Shown here: piece by piece, positions 43,547 through 53,796 of the stretch | How positions within the stretch are numbered: the first letter of the stretch is position 1 | Layout of the letters: every line of letters begins with the position of its first letter | DNA from: Podospora pseudoanserina | Lineage: Eukaryota; Ascomycota; Sordariomycetes; Sordariales; Podosporaceae | Reading direction: 5' to 3' | Assembly (NCBI RefSeq): GCF_035222485.1 | Contig: NW_026946671.1 | Location: forward strand, 744,001 to 808,000 | Length of the DNA: 64,000 bases | Program-made: the position numbers and the translations under genes | The notes under the pieces: model-generated | Told to the model about the DNA's origin: nothing | Database searches by the model: none | The model's input: only the letters and a program-made list of their open reading frames with translations

Positions 43547-44038
43547 ATGGAAAGTCGATTTGTGAAATCAGAAGACGAAGCCGACACCAAGATCACCGCA
43601 CCTCCCTCTCCCCACAAGGCTGCGAACAACAACACCGAGGTCAAAAAGGGCGCGACCCGTCACTGGAAACGTTGCAGGAGACTGTTCGAAGTCGGTGGCG
43701 GCGGTCGAGAGAATGGCGGAGCATCGCCTTGTTGCGACCGGCACCATCCGGGCATGTCAGTCAGGTTGCCGTTAGTAAGTTAGTAAAGCTCGACTGACAA
43801 CCAAAAACCAACAGGAAAGCTCAGGGTTCTCCACGAGCTCCTCAAAGATCGGGGAACTGACCTTGACATGACGCCTTACAACCCGCGGGACCTCGAGAAG
43901 AAGGTTTGGGACTGTTGCTTGAACGTCTAGTCGTCGAAAGAGAAGCCTTTTGTCTCGAAACGGACGCAGGAGGTTTTTCAATCGGACAACGGGAGACTTG
44001 GATGTAGGCGATTCATGCAACAGCATTTTGCGGTTTAA
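43547..44038 (+). CDS. Paralog B of the cysteine/histidine-module protein, interrupted by one in-frame TAG
   Basis: Exon 1 (43547-43751) and exon 2 (43815 onward) join in frame if the 63-nt intron uses a GC donor (GG/GCATGT...CAACAG). The join is at the same codon position as in paralog A. The product to the TAG (43928-43930) is 106 residues and contains RCRRLFE, CCDRHHPG and VWDCC. Past the TAG the same frame stays open to a TAA at 44036-44038. It encodes a tail with KPFV and LGCRRFMQQHFAV that aligns without gaps to the paralog A tail (39 codons after CC in each, counting the TAG). B lacks the lipid-anchor N-terminus and the repeats; its first module Cys is replaced by Trp. The start is uncertain because a stronger ATG at 43518 is out of frame. 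It may be a young pseudogene, a truncated protein or an edited transcript. Confidence 0.7.
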
Positions 44039-44448
44039 GACACAAGGGTGTCTATCAGGGGGAAATGGATTAGTGTAGAAGGGAGGAGGAATATCAAGCA
44101 GCCTTGAAGCTGGCATGAGGCTATAATCGAAATTGCCCACTTACCAGGAGGAAACACGATTTGAGTTTATAATATCTTGCTCGTCCAGGCGTGATACATT
44201 GTGCAGATACATACTCCACCATTGGTCCTGCTAATGTAGCTTCATCTCGGTGATCAGTATCTCCATGATCCTACATCCCGAGCGTGAGGGCTTCCTCTGA
44301 TCACCCTGATAGCCCTTTCAACAGTTTCAACTCAGACAGACATCTTCTCATTTCGGCAGCAGAAAGTGCCCCTGCCCCTAAAACTCGTCCTACAATAGTC
44401 CACATTTTAAAAGAAATCCTCACAGTTAACCCACCACCACCAAACCTC
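44039..44448. other. Convergent 3' region between paralog B and SEA4
   Basis: About 400 bases between two stop codons on opposite strands. No coding sequence or notable repeat. Confidence 0.6.
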
Positions 44449-47400
44449 TCACCGATACGCCAACTCCTCATTCGCCCTGAAATTACACCTGCACTTACAC
44501 TCGGGAACCGGACACTCCCTATGCCTAGCAAACCACTTCCTCGCGTGGTCCAAATGCAGGACGTGCAGGCACTGCAGACAAAAAGTGGGAAATCTCGCCG
44601 CTAGTTTCATCTCTTGATCCTCTCCGCCTCTTACTCCTATCCTGCCACCGCCGCCACCGCCAATTCCCCCCGTCCCTGTGTTATGATGCCAATGCCAGGC
44701 CTGGTCACTCCTCGGCAGCCCCACAACTTCCAAACAGACCACGCAGCGAGGTAAATGGCGTCTGCAGGTGGGACAAGAAATTCCACTGGAGATCATCTTG
44801 TCTGTGAACGGATTGTTGCTCCGGCCTTTGGAGGCCTTGGAGGTGTTGCCTGCTGGGATGATGGATATCGTGGCTGGGGATGGGTGGGTTGATGAAGCGC
44901 TTGACGCAGAAGGGGGTAACAGCATAAAATTGGGGGTGGTACCCTCGTGACTAGGAGGGCGGTTCTGCTGGCCCGACATTGACGTTTCCGCGTCACAATA
45001 CACGCAGCGAAGAGCGATTTGACGGCCGGGGGGTTTCACTGTCGGTCGGCCGAGGTGTTTGCTCCGTTTGGTGGACTCGACGTCAAATTTCGCGCGGAGG
45101 TAAAACGCATGGTGACGTTGGAGGTAGCGGCGGTAGGCTTCCCTGAATGCGGTTGCGCGAACGTCGTCGATGAAGCGGGGGGAGCAGATCGAGAGCAAAA
45201 GTGAGGCGGTTTGGAAGTCGTTGAACTTGTGGACATAGCTGCAGAGGATGTCGACTAAAGAGTCTGTGATGCCTGTGAGGACTATCCCTTCGATGTCGCC
45301 AGAGGAGATTGCTTTGTTGACTTGCGCTTGGAGCCAGTAGTCCAGGTGGTCGTCGTCAAAGGTTCGCAAGGCGATGAAGATGCGGTCGCGGAGAGGAAGG
45401 GAGGGTTGGTCGGCGACTGAAGCCCAGTCGCCGGTTGCGATGATGGAGGAAATGGCGCGGAGATAGGGGTCGGTTTTGGAGGCGACGCGGGCGTCAAAGT
45501 CGAGGGTTTCGACCTTGTCTTTGCCTATTAGTTGGAGGGCGAGGGATACAAACAAGAGTTCGGGGTGCTCGTTGCTGGCTTTTTTGAGAACTTGGACGGC
45601 GCCTTTGATGTCACCTCGGAAGAGAGTGTTGGCGGCGACCATGGTGTACCAGGCTGAGTCTTTCTTGAGCGTCCTGTCAGACATGGCCTCTTCACACTCA
45701 GACTCATAGGATCGACCGTAGCTGCACATTTCCAAACACATCTCTCGGTGGTGAGGCCTCGACGTCGGCGCCGGGCCGTCATATTTGGGAATGCCGAGCT
45801 TTTTGTTGATCGCGTTGAGGCAGCGTTCCCACCCGGCCTCGTCTGGTGGCGGCTCGCCGTCGGAAAGTCTCATGTGCGGTCGGCTTCCGAGATCGTTTGA
45901 CCATATTGTGTAGACGCCCAGGTATCCAATATCAAGAGGGTGCGACATCATCCCCCCATCAGATGCCGCCTCCTGAGCGCCAGAAACCCACGCCCACACA
46001 TCCCTCAACCAGACATCATCCGACACAATCTCCCTGTTTTTCTCATAGTTGAATAAGTACCCCTCCTTGGCTCGCAGAAGCATAATGTGATCCAGCACAT
46101 TTCTTGCTTTGGGCGAGTTGCGGGCCAAGTACATAGTCTCCATGAGGAGTTTCTCATGGCGGTGGCGTTGTGAAGGCGGCTCGGCTTGAGTGCCTACCTC
46201 TGTGGCCTTGACCATTGATCTCAGCGCCTTCAGCTGTTCTGCAACAGTAGTTGCATTATGAAATGCTGCTGGAAGCTCGGCATCCCCAGAGACTTGAACA
46301 GTGAGGACTTCTTTGGGTGGTGTAGCAAACGTCTGCTCTACCACAGCAGCCACGTCAACTTTGTTGGAGCCAAAGACAGGCTTGTCGAGGAGAGCGGTCT
46401 CGGTTAGCAATGGCCCGAGCATGGCATGTGAATGAGATGGTTCAAACTCCATAAGGTCTTGATAGGGTGTGTTTTCTGCCACATGTCAGTTATCCATAAA
46501 GTGAGTGAGATGGAGACAAATTACCCTCAAATCCTCGATGTGGCGGTTGCCATGGGACCATTTTGTATGGGTATTCAGACGTAAAAGATGGCTTTTCGAC
46601 CACACCAAATGCTCCGTTGGCCCTAAGGACCAGTATGCGCGGTTGAAGAACTGGGGAGCTCATCGTGATCCAGTCAAAAGACACAACTTTGTCATTCTTG
46701 CGAGCTAGGTCGGCGTAGAGAGGCTCGAGTTCGCGCGACCGTGCAACCTCGAGCAACTCTGGGCTTCCTTCCACAACCAACTCTGGCTCGAGATGCTCGC
46801 GCCTTGTGTGCAGAACCTTGAGTTGGCCTGTCCGTGACAACATTGCCAGCAAACCAGGTTGGTCACGGCAGAAACGAAGGGCCCGGATAAATGAATTTTT
46901 ATTGTCCGTCAATGTTGAATCTGCCTCCTCTTCAACGGCATGGTCCAAACGTAAAGCGCCTCCCGGCGGTAGGCTGTCGGACTGCACAGCTTTGGCATAT
47001 ACTGGATTGACATGATGCGGGTCAATGTAGCGTCTGTCCCAGACCATCACACCAGGCTTATCCAAGGCGGAGGAGGCAAAATAATGTGGGTCGGCATAGT
47101 CGATGGCGAGGTTGTTACAGCACCCTGTTCGGAACGTAATTGCCGCGTTATGATGGTCTCTGAGGTCGTGCAATCTCAATCCAGTCCCCTTGATGCCCGC
47201 GACCAGAAGATTGGGGTCGTCCTCAAAGAACTTGACACTCGAAACGGACACACTTGGTTCGAGCCGGTAGGTAGGGTCTGAAGGGGCACTGATGTTGGTG
47301 GGGAAACCCCTCACGGAGGAGTCGATCCCGGATAGTCGATTGACGTCCCAAATGTAGAGGCAGTTGTCATTCCTCACTCTTTCCAGAGCTACTGCTAGCT

Positions 47401-47737
47401 TCCCCATCGTGTTGAAGGCCACAGCGTGACATGTGCGTGACATCTTGAGTTCCAGCTCAAGATAGGCGTTGGAGTTGTCGTCTACTCGCAAAAGGTTGAC
47501 CACGCCCGTTGGTGTTCCCACTGCCACCAGACCAGGCATTGAGGGTGACCAGTCATAAGCGGTAAGTGGTGGGATGTCAGCGTGTTCGGCGATTTTCCGA
47601 TACTCGAATCGTCCGCGCTGGGCATGTCCTGTCGGCTCATACAACTGGACCATGCGGTGTTGGAGGTTGATGTGTATGAATGAGCTATGGGAGGCATTGG
47701 GTGACCATTTGATCAGCCCTGGCTCGGGCCGATCCAT
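44449..47737 (-). CDS. SEA4: SEA complex/GATOR2 subunit Sea4 (Mios), WD40 plus C-terminal RING-type zinc module
   Basis: Exons 47737-46525 and 46475-44449 are joined by a 49-nt intron (G/AA Glu), giving about 1079 residues. The open frame continues above 47737 but has no further ATG; GCCATCATGG is a good start context. The N-terminal about 400 residues form WD40-like repeats (LIKWSPNASHSSFIHINL, LTAYDWSPSMPGLVAVG, CLYIWDVNRLSG, VMVWDRRYIDP, FIRALRFCRDQPGLLAML). The middle is helical. The C-terminus has paired Cys/His clusters: LRCVYCDAETS, SCPTCRRHLPRCVVCLEVVG, FPTFCLQCLHVLHLDHAR and CPVPECKCRC. Sea4/Mios is a core subunit of SEACAT (GATOR2), which relieves GATOR1 inhibition of TORC1 at the vacuole. 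Length and domain order match yeast Sea4. Confidence 0.93.
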
Positions 47738-48189
47738 GATGGCAGTTGCGTGGTCTGGCTGAGGTGAAGACGATGTGATGAGATTCAACAGCTCCGCTAC
47801 CTCGTCAGTCGCGGTACTCTGTGTGTGGTTGAGCAGTGTGTCGTGTGTTCATCTGCTGAGACCTGGTTTCATCATCAAAGAAGGAAGGTTCATCCAAGGT
47901 ATGAGACTCGTGGGAATTAGTAACTCTTGTCAAACATAAAAGAGCGAATTGGTCATTTTTTTCGAAGCTGGATCAAGGTGTTGTTGAGAGCTTCCCTTCA
48001 CATGGCGGATGAGATGAGGTTATAACTTCAATAACCCTAACCCCTGTCCTAACAGTGACTTGGCGGGGCAGCTGTAGTTGTCTGAGCTCCACCTTTTTTT
48101 TTGGCCTTCTCTTTATCGACAAGGAAGTTATCGCATCTCGTCAAGCAACTTTGAGACTTTACACAGCAACACCAACAACTACCTTCACA
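47738..48189. promoter_or_regulatory. Divergent promoter between SEA4 and EFG1
   Basis: About 450 bases between divergent starts. It must drive both a TORC1 regulator and a ribosome biogenesis factor; the CTAACCCC stretch near 48035 and nearby GGCGGGG are the only notable motifs. Confidence 0.5.
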
Positions 48190-48985
48190 ATGGGTGTCAA
48201 ACGATCTCGATCCGAGGCCCAAGCTGTGGGTGACGACAGCATACACCCTTCCAGAAAACGAGCGAGAGACGAGCGATCGCATAAGACCAAGCCGCGCAAA
48301 GCCGTCGACCTTGAGAACAACACTGCCATCAAGAAGCGCGCTCGCGCCATCGAGAGACTGCTGGCGCATGACCCCGAGAAGCTGCCTGCTCACAAGAAGA
48401 GGGAACTGGAGAGAGAATTGGCCGCTCACAAGCGCCGCATTGCCGATGCACAATACAAAAAGATCAGATCCAAGATGATTTCAAAGTACCACATGGTTCG
48501 CTTCTTTGGTAGGCTATTTTCTCTGTCTATTGTGTACTTCAACATACTAATCGACTATTGCAGAACGGAAAAAGGCCATCAGGATTGCAAAGCAACTCGA
48601 GAAGAAGCTGGCGCAAGCGACGAATGACGACGAGATTGCCAAGCTCAGAGAAGATCTTCACAAGGCGCAGGTCGACATTGACTACGCCATTTACTACCCT
48701 TTTATGGAGCCCTACATCAGTTTATATGCGAAGCCGGCGGAGGGAGAAGAGGAAAAGGCGGCTCAATATTTGCACACAGAGAGACCACCCATGTGGGCCC
48801 TGATTGAGAAGACGAGAGAGGAGGGCAAGAAGGCGCTGGAGAGGCTGCAAAATCGGAGACCAGCCGAGGATGCGGAGGATGAGGGGGCACAAGATGATGG
48901 CAAGAAGAACTCCAAGAAGTCCAAGGCCAAGAAGAAGAAGGAGGAGGAGGAGGAGGAGGAAGATGGTGGCGGCTTCTTTGAGTAG
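48190..48985 (+). CDS. EFG1: rRNA-processing protein Efg1
   Basis: Exons 48190-48508 and 48564-48985 join across a 55-nt intron (G/AA Glu; CTAAT-like branch), giving 246 residues. The N-terminus is basic ([25 protein letters not shown]). The Efg1 domain follows: [56 protein letters not shown], then [18 protein letters not shown]. The C-terminus is a Lys/Glu-rich tail ([17 protein letters not shown]) ending GGGFFE. Efg1 is a nucleolar 90S pre-ribosome factor needed for 18S rRNA maturation. Coiled-coil character and size fit the family. Confidence 0.93.
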
Positions 48986-49444
48986 GATCAAAACGGGAGT
49001 GAGGGTGCAGGGGAGGTGCTGCCAAACACGATAATCCGGCAGAGACCCGGGCTTGATTATGATACCCATGACGGCGAATAGTTTTTCTGTAGAAACGGAG
49101 GCATCCAGCTCGTGCAGCTATGATTTGCCAAACAAAATGCGACTGGTGGAGGAGGCCTTGTTTGTCTTTTGGGCCGCTGCGCATTATCAAGTGAGGCCCA
49201 CAGCGCACTTACAACCACATTCGCGCGGCAGACTCTGTGGCTTTTGTTTGACCTCCTCGCAATGATCATCGCCCGTTCCATTTCCTCGTTTTCTCGAAAC
49301 TATTGTTGCCAACTTCGCCAGCTTCACATCCAATTGGGACTCTTGTCTTCGTTTGCACACGAGGTCTTACCCCGCCCCACTTTGACAGCCTCGAACACAT
49401 ATAGAAGCCCGAATCCCCCCAAAGCCGCCCGCCTCATCAGCATC
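48986..49444. other. Spacer between EFG1 and the dsRBD-like gene
   Basis: About 460 bases with the EFG1 3' end and the promoter of the next gene. The frame leading into 49445 is open upstream but has no ATG, so the start at 49445 is preferred. Confidence 0.55.
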
Positions 49445-50660
49445 ATGCCTCCCCCCAGAAAAGCGAAACGCAAACTGGGGCAGTTCGTCAATGACACGAT
49501 AGCTCAAGCTCAGGCATCGCCGAAAAAGCTCAGACAGAAACTCACTCGCAACCCTGTTGCGCCTATGAGCACCATGGCGACAGCAACGGTTTCTTCTTCG
49601 GCTGCAAACGACGACGGCATCGATTACCAGTCCTTGGCATTGTTTGTTGAGCAGCAGATGAAAGACCCAAAACCGATCACACCTCTCCAACGTAGGGCGC
49701 TGACTGATTTGACTTCTTCTCTCAAGGATGAAGAGCCTGATACTGGTGGTCATGACTGGATCAGCTTATTGCAGAGTATGTCCCCTCTTTTCATGCATCC
49801 CTTTCACTTCATGTCTTCACATCACTAACACCAACCCAGGATACATCGACGCCCACAAGGCCAGAACCGAAAATTCCATCATCTACAAAGACGAAGCCAT
49901 ATCCGCAGCTCCAAACACAAAATGGAACTGCATACTAATCTTTTCCCGCTCCATCGGCTCTCAACCACTTGTTTTTCCCCAGCCAGAGAAGCTCGTCGAG
50001 AATGGCTTCGCCAAGAAGAAGGACGCGAAGAAGTACGCGGCGAAATGCTGCGTCGAATGGCTGATGGCAGAGGGGATGATGCCAAAGGATGGGAAAAGCG
50101 TGACGTTCCCCCATGCCTCGAATAAGATGATGGCTTCGACGAGCAAGATCTACAGCCCCTTGTCATCCCAACCGTCATCCCCCAACCCACATGCTGCTTC
50201 TCAAGGGGGACATTCTTCCTCAGCAATGACAACACCCACCCAGTCATCCCCCTCTAAACCTCCTCCCCCGCCAAAGCCAACAGACTCGACCACCTCACTA
50301 CTTGACCCCCCGGGCGGAGCCCCGCTTGACCTTCCACCGGATGATGAAGAGAATGATACTGCACCAGGGAAATCACCTTCTAAGAGAGTGGCTGCGCTGT
50401 GTGAGAAATTGGGGTTTCGACCGCCAAGGTATGTTTTGATTGCAAGAGCTGGTCAGGATGCAGTATTCGATGGGCATGCCGACATGGGGCCTGACAGTTG
50501 GATCATACCTGATGGGGTGGGGGAGAAGGGCTTTGGGAGGGTGGAGGGGGTGTATAGTAAGAAGTTTGCGAAGGATATGGTTGCGCAGAATATACTGGGT
50601 ATTTTGGAACAGGAGGAGAGGAGGAGAGAGGGTGAGGTGAGGGGTGTGCTGGGGGGATGA
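49445..50660 (+). CDS. Protein with two dsRNA-binding-like domains, function unknown
   Basis: Exons 49445-49775 and 49840-50660 join across a 64-nt intron (A/GA Arg), giving 383 residues. The N-terminus is basic (MPPPRKAKRKLGQF). A first dsRBD-like segment runs from WISLLQRYIDAHKAR to GFAKKKDAKKYAAKCCVEWL; the last part is the characteristic helix 2 with KKxAK. A Ser/Pro-rich linker follows with SKPPPPPKP. A second segment runs from RVAALCEKLGFRPPRYVLIA through DGHADMG to YSKKFAKDMVAQNILGIL, again ending in a KKxAK helix. Two dsRBDs suggest a dsRNA- or structured-RNA-binding protein. It could be an RNA-silencing cofactor or a processing factor, but no catalytic domain is present and no family name is certain. 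Confidence 0.85.
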
Positions 50661-53600
50661 GTTGGCGGGGAAACTAGTGGGGATGGGAAAGGGTGTGGTC
50701 AATGTTCGGGGAGGTCGATGCCGAGAAACTGACCATGATGAAAGTTGAAGGGCAGAAAAGCATTCCATTCTGAGCGGTGAAAGGCTTCTATTTTCTCTTG
50801 CTTTCATGATGGGCTGGTTTTGGTGGGAGCTTGGCATAGTATCTGGTGATGAATCTTGTTCAGTTTAATGTATGATGGCCGACATGGTCGAATTTTCCAC
50901 GATGCGTTGCAGCCAGCCTCACCATGTGAAATATAACTTTGTAACAACCCCCCTGTCCTGCTCGTTGACATCTCTTCTTGGCTTGTTGACCTTGACCCCA
51001 CGAGTAAACTGGGAAATAATAGCCTCTTACGATCAAGACTCACTTCATGATTCAAGGCAAGGTGATTATCATCAGTTGGTGAGGCATTGGCACAAGAGAA
51101 ACGAAATAGCAATACATAGCCATGGCCTTATGCTCCTATACGTGAAATTGAACTTCACCGTTTCGACCATAATTGTTGTATCATTGCTCACAACGAGCTG
51201 TCTACAATGATATCAGTCTGCAGCCCTGTACCAGAAGCTTAGTATTGAACTCCCTGCCACAATGTCAGTTTGTTAACTCGCTACACACCGTCATACTGTG
51301 ACATTAGTTTGCCGAACAGCTACCGCCCTTCCAGCATCTATGCCTACCTCCCCCTTTGGGCGCGCATGCCAAGGTGGTAATAACACACAGTTGAGCCCTT
51401 CCTTTCTTCCTTCCAAAACCAGATGTCGACGGCTCTTCCCCTTTGGATCGCTTATGTGGAGCCTCTCGCTGGTTGCGCTACCATCACCGGCCAAAGCCCC
51501 CATGAGTCGCTCCAGTCACTTGTACCGGGGGCTGTCAGTAGCCAGCTCATCACACGCCTGAGCCGAGCGTTCTCGCTTCTGCAACGAACCTGGAAATTCT
51601 GCATCAAAGCCAGCAGACAGATGTCCAGATCAGCACCAGCTCTCACCGCACAGGAGCCCGAGTGTTAGGCTTTGCCTCTTGTTCCGGATGTCTATCTCAT
51701 CCTGCAATCCATACTTTGTCAGTTGATAAACCCCAAGTCCAGACTTGCCTACGAGAACAGGTTATCAAGGAATCTCGCACCTGCCGGCCAGCCCTCCAAC
51801 GTCGCTAATTGGATTACAGGACCCTTGGGGATATCGACAGCTCCCAAGCCCGTTCCCAATCCGAACACTCGTCACGCCATAAGTCTGCTGCCTTGTGGCA
51901 GGTACATACCGGTACATCATGACCCTGCAATCTCATGTAGCACCCTCGACAACACCCCCATGGCAGCACTAGCTGCCAGCACCCACACGAACGAGTCCCG
52001 TGGAGTGGTTAGCTGCGGGAGCACGAACACAAGAAGGACCCTTGGACGGCACGAACGGATAGACCCCTACCCCCCCTCAACAGTCCAAGCCCAATGAACC
52101 CCTCTTTTGAGAGGCGACATGTCCAACTTTGCTGTTCTTGGGAGCGTCGGTCACCGAACCTCAATGCTGCTCTGGGGTAACCTTGGGACGTGGCGAGAGC
52201 TCCAAAACCGCCAATGGATCCCGCTGTTCATTCCCCGGGTTGGGTAAGCCCCATTTCACTTGAGGAGGCCACCTGTCCATCATCATGCTCAGGTAACTTC
52301 TCCATCTTCCACATCATAAGAGGAAGCTTACCATTAGACACTGTCTAGACCAGAGCCAATGAAGGAACCTCCTCGCCCCGGGACAAACCGCGAGCTCTGG
52401 TGGCACAGTCCCAAAGTTTCCTACCCCGAGAACCCAAGCCATCCTCTCCTTCTGCTGTCATTCTAACAGGCCCTGTCGTATGCAGAGAAGATGGATAGGG
52501 ACCTGTTCCCTGTCCGGAGCAAAACGCCCGGGATATCAAGCCTCCATCAAGCCTTCCGTCAATCTCTTTTGCTTCTCCGCAACCTCAGATTTCCAATGTT
52601 CGTTTCTCCACACATCTTGGCTTAATAATTCCCTGAGAATGTTCCCGGTGGTCAGGACATATCTCGGAAACGAGAACTGCCGGGGAGTCTCCTCACCTTT
52701 CCATTCACAAACCTACCTCGAAAAAGAACGTCCTCCGCCGCTGTCGTCCGGGAAGAGTATCTTCCGCTCCTAGTCTAGCCACCAGAAACCCACAATTGAT
52801 CCCCAGGGTTTGTTGGACCTCGTGTGGTAGATTTTCCATCTGTTTTTCCCTACGAGGAAAGCACAAGCCTCGCGATCAGCATCGCCATAGAGCTAAGCCA
52901 CTGATCGATGCGTGCCACTTTTTTATTTCTGTTGGGGTTCGACATCCTATGGTTTTGATTGGCCGGTTTCCCCACTTACACCCTCGTTTGGTTACTGACA
53001 TAAGAGATTCTAGAACTTGGGTGTCATATCATATCGTTCTTGGGGGTTTTGCCATCGCTTTCCCTTGTCCCCCAGTTTGTGTTGCTTCGTAATTGGGATG
53101 ATTTCACATGCGAGTTTGTCAGGTGCGGTGATCGTCGATTTTTGACAGGAACATGTGAGTGAAGGCGTGGTGGATTGACAGCCAGGGTCGAGATGTGTGT
53201 TTTGGAAGAGGAGAAGTACCACGACATTGCTCCATAGGTCTTGTTACAACGAGAATTGAGGCGAGAAGGGGGCAAGAGAAGATGAACCAAGAACTGTTTT
53301 CATGGGATATTGGATAGACTCTTCGAAGAGAGTGATGCGAAAGATGGGATTTCTGGAAATAACCCCAACCCAACCCTTGATATATACATGGGTGGGGACT
53401 TGATGGTAAATGCACTCAATTCGCTCAGATTTCTTGCAAAGAACTTTGGGAGATTTGGCAAAAGCAAAAAACAGATCGGACAGATAAAAAGAAAATTTGT
53501 AAATGTCAAAATGTTCAAACGCCCCAGAGCTGCCGCACAACCCCATCGTGTACTTGGTAACGTACGCCCTGGAAAGTTTTTTTTGGTTCAAACAAAAAAA

Positions 53601-53796
53601 AAAAAAAAAGAAAAAGAAACCTCTTCCCTCCCACCTCCTCCATATGCTCCCCCTAAGTAGGTAGATAGAAAAATCCATCACTCCCAAAAATGCCTGATGC
53701 TCCCCCTTTCCCTCCTCCCCAACCCCTTAAAGAAACCCCCTCGCTGTGCGTGTATATCAAGCAAAAAATAACCAGACAGGAGAAAAAGAAGAAAAA
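50661..53796. other. 3.1-kb intergenic region
   Basis: Contains the 3' end of the dsRBD-like gene and of the SET gene (convergent). Open frames up to about 145 codons are on both strands without recognisable features. An A-run near 53595-53615 lies close to the SET gene end. No RNA gene or mobile element was recognised. Confidence 0.5.

Noticed and set aside
43518-43565. ATG at 43518 as the start of paralog B
   Set aside because: Good context but the frame ends after 15 codons and does not join the conserved module; kept only as a possible upstream ORF or error site.
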